Shown: positions 9,147 to 17,537 of the stretch, piece by piece | How the letters are laid out: the number at the start of each line of letters is the position of its first letter | How positions within the stretch are numbered: the stretch's first letter is position 1 | DNA from: RPQJ01 sp963793005 | GTDB lineage: Bacteria; Pseudomonadota; Gammaproteobacteria; Steroidobacterales; Steroidobacteraceae | Assembly (NCBI GenBank): GCA_963793005.1 | Contig: CAWBYP010000004.1 | Coordinates: forward strand, 372,001 to 436,000 | DNA: 64,000 bases | Reading direction: 5' to 3' | The notes under the pieces: generated by a model | Told to the model about the DNA's origin: nothing | The model's database searches: none | What the model saw: only the letters and a program-made list of their open reading frames with translations | Program-made: the position numbers and the translations under genes

Positions 9147-9250
9147 TTCTTCCGGCCCTCAACTGCAACAGGCGGCGATCTTCTCACGTTGGGGCAGGTG
9201 GATCGAGGACGCTACGCGTTGCCGTCGCGGCCGCAGCGTGACGCCTGGCA

Positions 9251-9844
9251 TCAGCGTTTGAACCGGATATCGCCCGCAAGTTCCGGCTTGCACCCTCGCT
9301 TCGTCGAGTAGAACTGTCGAATCACGTCGAGGTCGCGTTGCTCGTCGCCGGTGAACCGAACATAGGTGTCCATGCCGACCGTGCGCGAGCCGTAGTCGAT
9401 GTACGCGAGTGCAACCGGGACATTCGCCGCAAGCGCTAGCTGGTAGAAACCCGACTTGAAGTGATCGGTGTGCGAGCGGGTTCCTTCCGGCGTGATGGCG
9501 ACCCACATCCAGTTGCGGCGCCGGTACTCTTGGACCATCGCATCGATAAACCCTGTCGCTCGACTGCGATCCACCGGGATGCCGCCGACCCGTTCGAGGA
9601 ACCTGCGAAAGGGCCTTGGAAACATTTCCACCTTGCCGATCCAGTTCGCCGGCAGGTCGTGGCCGATGCGGAACGTGAGACCGAGCGGGAAGTCCCAGTT
9701 CGAGGTGTGCGGATACACGAGGATGATGCCCTTTGGCTCCGGCGGCCACACGAACGAGGTCTTCCAGCCGAAGAGCCGCAGCAGGCCCAGCAGCGCACGC
9801 CGCCAGGGCGCCAGGGGGCGGGGCCCGGGTACTGTCTTTTCCAA
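9251..9844 (-). CDS. Lysophospholipid acyltransferase-family protein
   Basis: This 197-residue protein has the PlsC-type catalytic motif H46-x4-D51 (YPHTSNWD) and the substrate motif PEGTRS near residue 120. Such enzymes transfer acyl chains to lysophospholipid or glycerol-3-phosphate-like acceptors at the inner membrane. The start is TTG, one base past the decarboxylase stop, with AGAGG 7 bases upstream, so it is translated from the decarboxylase mRNA. The acceptor cannot be told from sequence. No transmembrane anchor is obvious. Confidence 0.82.
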   Translation of the reverse strand: MEKTVPGPRPLAPWRRALLGLLRLFGWKTSFVWPPEPKGIILVYPHTSNWDFPLGLTFRIGHDLPANWIGKVEMFPRPFRRFLERVGGIPVDRSRATGFIDAMVQEYRRRNWMWVAITPEGTRSHTDHFKSGFYQLALAANVPVALAYIDYGSRTVGMDTYVRFTGDEQRDLDVIRQFYSTKRGCKPELAGDIRFKR

Positions 9845-9845
9845 G

Positions 9846-11465
9846 CTATTGCCTCTGCCGGCGCTTCAAGGCACCCACGAAACCCCCAAGTGTCGGCGAG
9901 ACCACGCCCGTCGGGATCATCGCCTCGATCAGCTGGAATCGCCCCCTGGTCGCTGCCGCGCGCTCCAATGCGGCTGCAAGCTCGCGCCGTGTCGTCACCC
10001 GCACGCCGTCCCCCCCCAACGCAGCGGCCACGTCGGCAAAGTGCCAGTCCTCCAGCGTATTGAATTTCGACTCCGGCTGGAAGACACGCAGCATCTCCCA
10101 GCTCAGGTTGTTCATCACGACCACGATCGGGTCCCAGCCGTAGCGGCGACAGTTACCGAGTTCCCAGCCGGTCATCTGGAATGCACCGTCTCCGACCAGC
10201 ACCAGAGGACGCTTGCCCGTCGCGGCCTGCACGCCGAGTGCCGCGGGTACGCCGAAACCCATGCTCGCGTAGTACCCGGGCGCCACGATCTCCGTGTTCT
10301 CGATCTCGAAAGACGTGAACAGGCAGTCGCCGCAATCGCTCGCCACCGGCATGCGACCCACGCGCGCGAACAGGTCATTTACCGCCTTGGCGATGTCCAC
10401 TGGCGCAATCGGCTCGTCATCAGCCTCGAGGCGACGCGGGTACTCCGTCGCCCGCCCCTCCGCACGGGACGGCCGATCGGAGACGCGGCGCACCAGCTCG
10501 TCCACCACCGCCGCGAGCGGTATGTTTCCGTAGCGGTGGAATCCCATCGACACCGAGCGGTCCACCGCGAGGATGCTGTTGCGGTAATTGACGCGTCCCT
10601 CGGACACGCCGAAGTTGGTGTCTGACATCGTTACGCCGAACAGGAGCAGACAATCGGACTCCTCCACCGGCCGACCGACGTCCGGGTGAGCGGTGAGCCC
10701 GAGATAGGTACCGAGCACCGGGACCTGGCTGCCCGCAAGCAGTCCGCGTCCCATGAACGAAGTCACGACCGGGAGATGCAGACGCCGCGCCAGCTCCTCG
10801 ACACGCGACTCGATGCCGAACCGACGTACCTCGACGCCAACCATCAACACCGGTCGCGAGGCGGACTCGATGCGTTCCATGATCTCGTCGGCACAGGCCG
10901 ATACCGCCTGCGGGTCGAATTCAGTCTCGGGAAGCCGCTGCACTGGCGCGCATTGGTCGAACACGCGGTCGCGTGGCAATTCCAGGTACACCGGTCGTGA
11001 CTGCTCGATGCAGCTGCGCAGCACGCGGGCAATCCGTCCGGGCGCCCGTGCCGGATCGTCGAGCACGGCCTGGTCGCAGGTGATCTCGCGGTAGATCTGG
11101 AACTGTGAGTCCAGGCGCTTCACCTGGTGGTGCAGCAGAAGCCCGGACCGGCCCTCGTTGTTGCCGGGCGCACCGGAAACCACCACCAGCGGTGACTTCT
11201 CGGCGTAGGCCGCCGCCACCGGGTTGACCATGTTCAAGGCACCGGCGCCATAAGTGACGACCGCTACACCGGGGGCACAACTGATGCGCGCAACTGCATC
11301 CGCCGCGAACCCCACGGACGGCTCGTGACTGAGCGTGTGCAACGGGAGGATTCCGGACTCCTCGATGACCTTGAAGAACTGCAGCACGAAATCTCCGGGA
11401 ATACCGAAGACCTGGCGCGAGCCGTGTTCACGCAGGGCGGTTAGCAGCGATTCGGCGAGATTCAT
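9846..11465 (-). CDS. ipdC: Phenylpyruvate/indole-3-pyruvate decarboxylase (ThDP-dependent)
   Basis: This 539-residue ThDP enzyme resembles, from memory, the Azospirillum brasilense phenylpyruvate decarboxylase almost throughout (for example MNLAESLLTALREHG, THTLSHEP-like region and MTGWELGNCRR). It has the cofactor glutamate E48 in LSHEPSVGFAAD, the adjacent catalytic histidines H112-H113 in LLLHHQ, and the GDG-to-NN ThDP/Mg motif. It would decarboxylate aryl pyruvates to aryl acetaldehydes, the route to phenylacetate or indole-3-acetate. The start is set at MNLAES; upstream in-frame codons are not conserved. It shares a promoter region with the divergent kor genes. Confidence 0.88.
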   Translation of the reverse strand: MNLAESLLTALREHGSRQVFGIPGDFVLQFFKVIEESGILPLHTLSHEPSVGFAADAVARISCAPGVAVVTYGAGALNMVNPVAAAYAEKSPLVVVSGAPGNNEGRSGLLLHHQVKRLDSQFQIYREITCDQAVLDDPARAPGRIARVLRSCIEQSRPVYLELPRDRVFDQCAPVQRLPETEFDPQAVSACADEIMERIESASRPVLMVGVEVRRFGIESRVEELARRLHLPVVTSFMGRGLLAGSQVPVLGTYLGLTAHPDVGRPVEESDCLLLFGVTMSDTNFGVSEGRVNYRNSILAVDRSVSMGFHRYGNIPLAAVVDELVRRVSDRPSRAEGRATEYPRRLEADDEPIAPVDIAKAVNDLFARVGRMPVASDCGDCLFTSFEIENTEIVAPGYYASMGFGVPAALGVQAATGKRPLVLVGDGAFQMTGWELGNCRRYGWDPIVVVMNNLSWEMLRVFQPESKFNTLEDWHFADVAAALGGDGVRVTTRRELAAALERAAATRGRFQLIEAMIPTGVVSPTLGGFVGALKRRQRQ

Positions 11466-11629
11466 ATCACTCGACAAACCCGCTGACCGCGCTGCGCTGC
11501 CACATCGGCTTTCACCCCGATTGCGAGGCCGCAATCACGGATCGCCGCAACCCCGGGTGGCATGCCCGGCCCGGATTTAATGTCTCGCATGGGTCAAACC
11601 CTCCGTCGACCCCATACAATACCGCCCCA
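11466..11629. promoter_or_regulatory. Divergent ipdC/korA promoter region
   Basis: This 164-base spacer lies between oppositely oriented genes. A TACAAT box at 11615-11620 could be a -10 element for korA, but it is only 9 bases from the ATG, implying a very short leader. No clear -35 or operator was found. Confidence 0.35.
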
Positions 11630-13390
11630 ATGCCAGAAACAGAACGTCCGGGTGCGGGGACCTTGCCGCGCCACTCCAGCGTATCGGTAGCACTTGTCGG
11701 CAGCGGCGGGTCTGGCGTGATGACCGCGGGCAACATGTTGCTCGAGGCGGCTGCCCACGCTGGTTTCTACGCAATCATGACGCGCTCGTCGGGGCCTCAG
11801 ATACGCGGCGGTGAAGCGGCCGCCATGGTGCGTATTTCGCGCGATCCGATTGAATGCATGGCGGACAGTTTCGACGTGCTCGCGGCGGTGGACTGGGAGA
11901 ACGTGCAGCGATTCGGCGCGGAGATTCCGTTGACAGCGGACAGTCTCATTGTCAGCGACCCCGACCAGGCCGAACCACCCGAGGTTTTCGCGCGAAGCGG
12001 CGCTACCGTGGCACAGCTGTCGCTCAAGAAGATGGCCAAGGCCATCGAGGATGGACGCCCCAACATGCTGCTGCTCGGCTTCGTGGCCGCGCTGATCGGA
12101 CTTCCCGACGATGCAGTTTCGCAGGCGGTCGAAAAGGCACTGGCGAAGCGCCCGGTCGCAGTGCCGCCGAGTCTCGCAGCGGTCGCCGCGGGTCGCGACG
12201 CGTCCATGGCATGCCCGCCCTGCCGCAGGCTGGAGCCGGCGCCCTCGCGGACCAACCAACGCTGGCTGATAACCGGCAATGAAGCAGCGGGCTACGGGGC
12301 GATCAAGGGCGGCGTGCGATTCGTCGCTGCCTACCCGATCACGCCGGCGACCGAGTTGCTGGAGTGGATGAGCCCGGCGCTGGCCGAGGTCGGCGGCACG
12401 CTGGTGCAGGCCGAGGACGAACTCGCCTCCATCAACATGGCGATTGGCGGCTCGTATGGCGGCATACCCTCGCTCACCGCGACCTCCGGACCCGGACTCG
12501 CGTTGATGGTCGAATCGCTTGGCCTCGCGGTCGCGTCCGAGACGCCGGTCGTGGTGGTAGACGTGATGCGCGTCGGGCCATCCACCGGTATCCCCACCAA
12601 GTCCGAGCAGGGAGACGTGAACATCGCAATCTACGGCCTGCACGGCGACGCCCCGCACCTGGTGCTGGCGCCGAACTCGGTCGCCGACTGCCTGCGCACG
12701 ACCGAGTGGGCCGTGCGTCTCGCCGAGGCACTGCAGACGCCTGCAATCGTGCTCTCGGACCAGTTCCTGGGGCAGACGCGCGCGGTCATTGACCAGCCAG
12801 CGGACGCACGCGGCGACAAGCCCGGCCCGCGCCTGGTCGCGGAAGCGAGCCCGCCCGGATACAGGCGCTACGCCCTGACACCGGACGGCGTATCACCGAT
12901 GGCGATACCGGGCACGGCAGGCGCTGCATACACGGCCGACGGACTCGAGCACGGCGAACGAGGAACGCCGTCATCGCAGGGAGTCGATCACCTCGCGCAA
13001 CTCGACAAGCGCCTGCGCAAGCTCGAGCAGTTCGAGTACGGCAGCAGCTGGGCCGACATCGAAGGCGACGGCGACCTGGCCGTAATCACCTTTGGTTCCT
13101 GCACCGGGGTGTTGCGCGAAGCTCTCGCGCGGGCGCGCGATGACGGCATCCGGGCCAGGCTCGTGTCGCTGCGGCTGCTCTCCCCTGTGCAGCCTGCGCG
13201 ACTTGCCGAAGCGCTCGACGGCGTGCGTCGCGTGATAGTGATCGAGCAGAACCACACCGGGCAGTTCTTCCGGCACCTGCGCTCGGAATACGATCTGCCT
13301 GGCGAGGTCAGTTCGCTGCATCGCCCGGGCGCCCTTCAATTCAACCCGGGCGAGATTCATCGCCGGCTCATCGAATGGAGCAACGAATGA
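11630..13390 (+). CDS. korA: 2-oxoacid:acceptor oxidoreductase, alpha subunit (gamma-alpha fusion)
   Basis: This 586-residue protein begins with the gamma-type domain (residues about 18-190; glycine-rich VALVGSGGSGVMTAGNMLLE and SGPQIRGGEAA). It continues into the alpha domain from about 215 (GYGAIKGGVRFVAAYPITPATELLEW). It pairs with the beta subunit encoded next to oxidise a 2-oxoacid to acyl-CoA and CO2, passing electrons to ferredoxin or a similar acceptor. Substrate class (2-oxoglutarate, pyruvate or aryl pyruvate) is not fixed by the sequence. Divergence from an aryl-pyruvate decarboxylase makes a branched or aromatic keto acid plausible. Confidence 0.92.
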   Translation: MPETERPGAGTLPRHSSVSVALVGSGGSGVMTAGNMLLEAAAHAGFYAIMTRSSGPQIRGGEAAAMVRISRDPIECMADSFDVLAAVDWENVQRFGAEIPLTADSLIVSDPDQAEPPEVFARSGATVAQLSLKKMAKAIEDGRPNMLLLGFVAALIGLPDDAVSQAVEKALAKRPVAVPPSLAAVAAGRDASMACPPCRRLEPAPSRTNQRWLITGNEAAGYGAIKGGVRFVAAYPITPATELLEWMSPALAEVGGTLVQAEDELASINMAIGGSYGGIPSLTATSGPGLALMVESLGLAVASETPVVVVDVMRVGPSTGIPTKSEQGDVNIAIYGLHGDAPHLVLAPNSVADCLRTTEWAVRLAEALQTPAIVLSDQFLGQTRAVIDQPADARGDKPGPRLVAEASPPGYRRYALTPDGVSPMAIPGTAGAAYTADGLEHGERGTPSSQGVDHLAQLDKRLRKLEQFEYGSSWADIEGDGDLAVITFGSCTGVLREALARARDDGIRARLVSLRLLSPVQPARLAEALDGVRRVIVIEQNHTGQFFRHLRSEYDLPGEVSSLHRPGALQFNPGEIHRRLIEWSNE

Positions 13391-14208
13391 CCGGCATGCT
13401 GACGCACTCGGACTTCAAGTCCGACATCAAGCCCGTATGGTGCCCGGGCTGCGGCGACTTCGGCGTCGTCAACGCGCTGACCAAGGCCTGCGCGAAAATG
13501 GAGCTTCGGCCTGAAGATGTCGCCGTGGTATCCGGCATCGGCTGCTCTTCACGCATCCCCGCCTACACCAGCTGCTACGGCTTCCACGGCGTGCATGGCC
13601 GTGCGCTCGCCGCCGGCACGGGCCTCAAGGTCGCGCGGCCGGACCTGACGGTGATCGTCACCGGCGGCGACGGCGACGGCTACTCGATTGGCGGCAATCA
13701 CTTTCTTCACGCCTGCCGACGCAACGTCGACATGACTTACATCGTCATGGACAACCGCGTTTACGGCATGACCAAGGGACAACCCTCGCCCACGACCGAG
13801 CCGGACTGGGATTCCAAGCTCTCGCCGGAGGGCACGGGACTGCACGAATTCCGGCCGATGGTGGTGGCACTGTCGTCCGGCGCGAATTTCATCGCACGCG
13901 CTTTCACGGGAGACCCCAACGGCCTTGCCGACGTGATCGTGCAGGCTGTCCGCCATCCCGGGTTTTCGTTCATCGAGGTGCTGTCACCCTGCGTCACGTT
14001 TCGTCCCGAGCAGCGTGACTGGAAGAAGATCGTCAGGCACGACGCGCTCAAGCCCACCTCTGACCTCCCGCGCGCCGTGCGGCGCATGCTGCGCGACACC
14101 GGATTCGACCTGGGCGTGCTGTATGCGGGCGAGCGCAAGCCCTACCAGCCCCGTGGCCGTCGCGAAGCGCGCGACGTGTCGGCACTCGAAGCGCGGTTTG
14201 CGCTATGA
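13387..14208 (+). CDS. korB: 2-oxoacid:acceptor oxidoreductase, beta subunit
   Basis: This 273-residue ThDP- and [4Fe-4S]-binding subunit has cluster cysteines C19 and C22 (WCPGCGDFG), C53 (GIGCSS) and C202 (SPCVTF). The ThDP motif starts at GGDGDGYSIGGNHF (residues 93-106). The ATG overlaps the korA stop (ATGA) with GGAG 6 bases upstream; a start 12 bases earlier is possible but has no such signal. The four cysteines support electron transfer to a ferredoxin-like acceptor, yet no ferredoxin gene lies nearby. Confidence 0.93.
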   Translation: MTGMLTHSDFKSDIKPVWCPGCGDFGVVNALTKACAKMELRPEDVAVVSGIGCSSRIPAYTSCYGFHGVHGRALAAGTGLKVARPDLTVIVTGGDGDGYSIGGNHFLHACRRNVDMTYIVMDNRVYGMTKGQPSPTTEPDWDSKLSPEGTGLHEFRPMVVALSSGANFIARAFTGDPNGLADVIVQAVRHPGFSFIEVLSPCVTFRPEQRDWKKIVRHDALKPTSDLPRAVRRMLRDTGFDLGVLYAGERKPYQPRGRREARDVSALEARFAL

Positions 14209-14717
14209 AGCGCAGGCTGCCGCGGACAGTGAACGAGTTCATGGCCTACGCATGGGCGATGGAAGTCGAGGCCGCCGACCGCTACGCGGAACTGGCCGAG
14301 CAGATGGACACGCACCACAACGCCGAGGTCGCCGAACTGTTTGCGAAGCTGTCGCGAATCGAGGGCAAGCACCGGGACCAGATCGCGGCGCAGATGGGCT
14401 GGACCCGCCCGCCCGACACTTCGGCCTTCCGCTGGGAAACACCTGAGGGACCGGAAACGACCGATTACGGCGACCTGCACTACCTGATGCAGCCCTATCA
14501 CGCGCTCAAGCTCGCCGAACACAACGAGCAGCGTGCGGCCGAGTTCTTCGCGCAATTCGCTGCAACGAAACTTCCCGGCGATCTCCGCTCGGCCGCGCTC
14601 GAGATGGCGGCCGACGAACGCGAACACGTCCGGCTGATCAGGGATTGGCTGGAGAAGTTTCCTGAGCCGGGTCCTGGCTGGGACGAGGATCCTGATCCGC
14701 CGGCAGTGGCGGACTGA
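14205..14717 (+). CDS. Ferritin-like/rubrerythrin-type diiron protein
   Basis: This 170-residue all-helical protein shows two ExxH metal-binding pairs, E53xxH56 and E138xxH141, together with glutamates near residues 20-22 and 105-113. That is the pattern of a four-helix ferritin-like carboxylate-bridged diiron site. No rubredoxin-type CxxC is present. The ATG overlaps the korB stop (ATGA), so it is made stoichiometrically with the oxidoreductase. It may protect the oxygen-sensitive Fe-S enzyme from peroxide or supply iron; this is inference from context. Confidence 0.8.
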   Translation: MKRRLPRTVNEFMAYAWAMEVEAADRYAELAEQMDTHHNAEVAELFAKLSRIEGKHRDQIAAQMGWTRPPDTSAFRWETPEGPETTDYGDLHYLMQPYHALKLAEHNEQRAAEFFAQFAATKLPGDLRSAALEMAADEREHVRLIRDWLEKFPEPGPGWDEDPDPPAVAD

Positions 14718-14982
14718 CGTCGGGCTGTACCGCATAGGCCGGCATCGGGTCGGTCGCCGCCGGCGCCGGTTCCACGACCTCCGTGTCCATGTAGCGTTGC
14801 ATCGCCACCAGGAAGGCATTGAACCCAAACAGGACCACGCCCACGATCACGATCGCCGCCACGAGCGCGACCGAGTGCTGCAGCAGGCGGCGTGGCTTTT
14901 CCGGCTGGTGCGCGGCCAGGGCCCGCGCGCGGTCCATCAGGGCCCGTTCGATCGCCGCCCGCTGTGCACCAGGGTCACTCAA
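14638..14982 (-). CDS. Hypothetical single-pass membrane protein
   Basis: This is a 114-residue frame with a basic N-terminus, one strong hydrophobic helix (about residues 37-60, SVALVAAIVIVGVVLFGFNA) and a Pro/Asp-rich C-terminal tail probably in the periplasm. The start is a TTG overlapping the SYLF gene stop, so translation would be coupled. Its 3' end overlaps the ferritin-like gene on the other strand by 80 bases. No family recognised; membrane topology argues it is real. Confidence 0.6.
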   Translation of the reverse strand: MSDPGAQRAAIERALMDRARALAAHQPEKPRRLLQHSVALVAAIVIVGVVLFGFNAFLVAMQRYMDTEVVEPAPAATDPMPAYAVQPDVSPPLPADQDPRPSQDPAQETSPANP

Positions 14983-15566
14983 TTAAGGTCGGGATCCTTG
15001 AAGTACTTGGTGCCCTGTACCGTCAACTCGAGCGCAAGTCCTGCGTCCGAGAGCTGGTACAGCCATGCGCCCGGCGCTGCCTCGACCGCTCCGTCGTACA
15101 GGCCACCACCCTGGCCGGGATTCACCTGCAGGTTTGCATCCGCGCCCAGTTCGACACCTACATTCACGAAATTCTCGTAGGCCTCAGGGGTCTCGAAGAC
15201 CCACACCAGGTGCGACTTGCTGATACCCATGCCCAACCCCGCCGAGACAGACACCATCATCATGAAGGTCTGCTGGCCAGACTCGCGGTTCACCGCGACG
15301 CCCTTGCCCCCGCCACCGCCCGCAAAAAAGATCTTGGTGCTCATGTCGCTGAAGACCGCATAGCCGGTCGACTCGGCGATCGCGCGGCGCGCTGAAGGCT
15401 GCTGCGCATACAAGGCTTCCAGGGTCTGCTGGGACGCCTGGTCTATTTGCTGGCGCTGCTCGTCGGGGCTGGATGCAAGCGCGGCGGCGGGAATCATGGT
15501 CATGGCGACCAGGGCGGCTGCGGCTGCGAGTCGACCGGCCGGCCGGCTCGGGGTTCGGGGATTCAT
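14979..15566 (-). CDS. SYLF/YSC84-domain lipid-binding protein, exported
   Basis: This 195-residue protein has a signal peptide (cleavage near AALASSPDE). Conserved SYLF-domain stretches include STGYAVFSDMSTKIFF, GGGGGKGVAV and the C-terminal WLYQLSDAGLALELTVQG. The SYLF domain binds phosphoinositides in eukaryotes; in bacteria the proteins are periplasmic and poorly characterised. I chose the start giving MNPRTPSRPAGRL; 12 extra upstream codons are open but spoil the signal-peptide n-region. Confidence 0.85.
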   Translation of the reverse strand: MNPRTPSRPAGRLAAAAALVAMTMIPAAALASSPDEQRQQIDQASQQTLEALYAQQPSARRAIAESTGYAVFSDMSTKIFFAGGGGGKGVAVNRESGQQTFMMMVSVSAGLGMGISKSHLVWVFETPEAYENFVNVGVELGADANLQVNPGQGGGLYDGAVEAAPGAWLYQLSDAGLALELTVQGTKYFKDPDLN

Positions 15567-15781
15567 GGTCTGGCTCCTGTACGGGGGCGGGAATGGTATC
15601 AATTCTCACACTGAGCGCCACTGGTTCGCAGCGGCCGTCAAGTGTGCGGTCGGCGCGCTTCGGCAACCCGCAGCCCGCTACCGACTTGCCGTCGTTGACA
15701 GGGGGGCAGCCGGGCCTAGCATCGCGGCATGCCGGCGGATCCCACCGCCTGGCCGCCCTCGCCCATACGCTGGAGCCTGCC

Positions 15782-17452
15782 ATGACTGCCGAACGAACTC
15801 GACGCCACCTACCGCCCCCGCTGCCGGACTGGTTTCCGCGTGGAGCCGCATTGCTTCGCGACCCGACGCTGAACAAGGGCAGCGCATTCACCGTGCTCGA
15901 GCGCGAGGTGCTGGGACTGCGTGGGCTGCTGCCACCCCATGTGTGCACGCAGGACGAGCAGGTCGCGCGGGTGCTGGAGAACTTCCACCGCCTGCAGACG
16001 CCGCTCGAGAAGTACATCCTGATCGAGGCGCTGCAGGACCGCAACGAGGCGCTGTTCTTCCGGGTGATCGTCGAGAACCCCGATGAGATGATGCCGATAA
16101 TCTACACGCCGACGGTCGGCCTCGCCTGCCAGCAGTTCAGCAACATCTATCGACGCCCGCGCGGAATGTTTATCTCCGCGGCGGACCGCGGGCGCATCGC
16201 GCAGGTCATGCGCAACTGGCCACATCGCGAAGCCGCGATGATCGTGGTCACCGACGGCGAGCGGATCCTCGGCCTCGGCGACCTCGGCACGAACGGCATG
16301 GGCATCCCGATCGGCAAGCTGGCCCTCTACACGGCGTGCGCCGGTCTGCATCCGCGACGCTGCCTGCCGGTGATGCTGGACGTCGGCACCAACAACGAGG
16401 ACATGTTGAACAACCCCCTGTACCTGGGACTGCGGCAGAAACGGCTCAAGGGCGACGAACTCGACTCGCTGGTGGCGGAGTTCATCGACGCCACCCAGGA
16501 GGTGTTTCCCGGCATCGTGGTGCAGTTCGAGGACTTCGCGAACCACAACGCGTTCAGGCTGCTCGGCCAGTACCGCGACCGGATCTGCTGCTTCAACGAC
16601 GATATCCAGGGCACGGCGTCCGTCACCGTAGCCGGCATCTTTTCGGCGCTCAGGGTCACAGGGAAGAAGATGTCCGACCAGACCTTTCTCTGCCTCGGTG
16701 CGGGCGAGGCGGCGACCGGCATCTCGGACCTGCTGGTCAGCGCCATGGTCGCCGAGGGCATGGACGAGGCGGCTGCGCGCGGACGATGCTGGATGGTCGA
16801 CTCCAAAGGGCTCGTGGTCGCGAGCCGCCAGGGCCTTGCGGCGCACAAGCTTCCGTACGCACACGAACATGCGCCGGTCGCCGACTTCATCGGCGCCGTC
16901 AAGGCGCTGTGTCCAACTGCGATCATCGGCGTCGGCGCGACTCCCGGCATGTTCACGCAGGAAGTTGTCGAGGAAATGTCACGGCTGAACCAGCGTCCGG
17001 TCGTATTCGCACTGTCCAATCCGACCTCGAAATCCGAATGCACCGCGGAACAGGCGTATGCGTGGTCCGAAGGGCGAGCGCTGTTCGCCTCGGGAAGTCC
17101 GTTCGACCCCGTTACTCTCGGCGGAAAGCAGTTCGTTCCGCGGCAGGGAAACAATTCCTACATCTTCCCGGGCGTCGGGCTCGGCGTAGTCGCCGTATGT
17201 TCGTCGCGCGTGACGGACGAGATGTTCATGGCGGCGGCGCGCACGCTTGCCGAGCACGTGACCGATTCGGACCTCGCTCAGGGCAGCCTGTATCCTCCGC
17301 TGAACCGGGTACGTGACGTCTCCGCGCACATCGCCGTCGCAGTGGCCGAGGTGGCCTTCAGCCACGGACTCGCGGGAATCGACCGCCCGGACGACCTGCT
17401 CAAGTACGTGCGGTCGCAGATGTACGACCCGAGATACCAGAGCTACGCGTAG
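15782..17452 (+). CDS. maeA: NAD-dependent malic enzyme (oxaloacetate-decarboxylating)
   Basis: This 556-residue protein is of full length for the large-subunit malic enzyme family (MaeA/SfcA type). It carries catalytic Tyr108 in IIYTPTVG, Lys179 in GMGIPIGKL, the metal ligands in VQFEDFANHNAF and CFNDDIQGTA, and the NAD-binding GAGEAATGI. It converts malate to pyruvate and CO2 in the cytosol. GGAG lies 7 bases before the ATG. Upstream in-frame codons are open but outside the family's length. Confidence 0.95.
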   Translation: MTAERTRRHLPPPLPDWFPRGAALLRDPTLNKGSAFTVLEREVLGLRGLLPPHVCTQDEQVARVLENFHRLQTPLEKYILIEALQDRNEALFFRVIVENPDEMMPIIYTPTVGLACQQFSNIYRRPRGMFISAADRGRIAQVMRNWPHREAAMIVVTDGERILGLGDLGTNGMGIPIGKLALYTACAGLHPRRCLPVMLDVGTNNEDMLNNPLYLGLRQKRLKGDELDSLVAEFIDATQEVFPGIVVQFEDFANHNAFRLLGQYRDRICCFNDDIQGTASVTVAGIFSALRVTGKKMSDQTFLCLGAGEAATGISDLLVSAMVAEGMDEAAARGRCWMVDSKGLVVASRQGLAAHKLPYAHEHAPVADFIGAVKALCPTAIIGVGATPGMFTQEVVEEMSRLNQRPVVFALSNPTSKSECTAEQAYAWSEGRALFASGSPFDPVTLGGKQFVPRQGNNSYIFPGVGLGVVAVCSSRVTDEMFMAAARTLAEHVTDSDLAQGSLYPPLNRVRDVSAHIAVAVAEVAFSHGLAGIDRPDDLLKYVRSQMYDPRYQSYA

Positions 17453-17480
17453 CGACATCCAGCGCACGGCCACGTGAACA

Positions 17481-17522
17481 CCAGCGGCGGCGGCACCAGG
17501 ATCCTGGTGCCGCCGCCGCTGG
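17481..17522. terminator. 42-bp perfect palindrome, bidirectional terminator
   Basis: Two 20-base arms (17481-17500 and 17503-17522) are exact reverse complements around a central AT, beginning CCAGCGGCGG and ending CCGCCGCTGG. It lies 28 bases after the malic enzyme stop and 15 bases before the end of the convergent DUF1254 gene. It could terminate both. No T-run flanks it on either side. Confidence 0.75.
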
Positions 17523-17537
17523 ACGTAGTCGGAACTC

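Noticed and set aside
9468..10625. A 385-codon plus-strand frame spanning the acyltransferase and decarboxylase genes
   Set aside because: Crosses two genes with strong homologues on the other strand; composition is arginine-rich and unlike any protein family.
11594..12658. A 354-codon minus-strand frame opposite korA
   Set aside because: No recognisable domain, and it is antisense to the fully conserved korA gamma and alpha domains.
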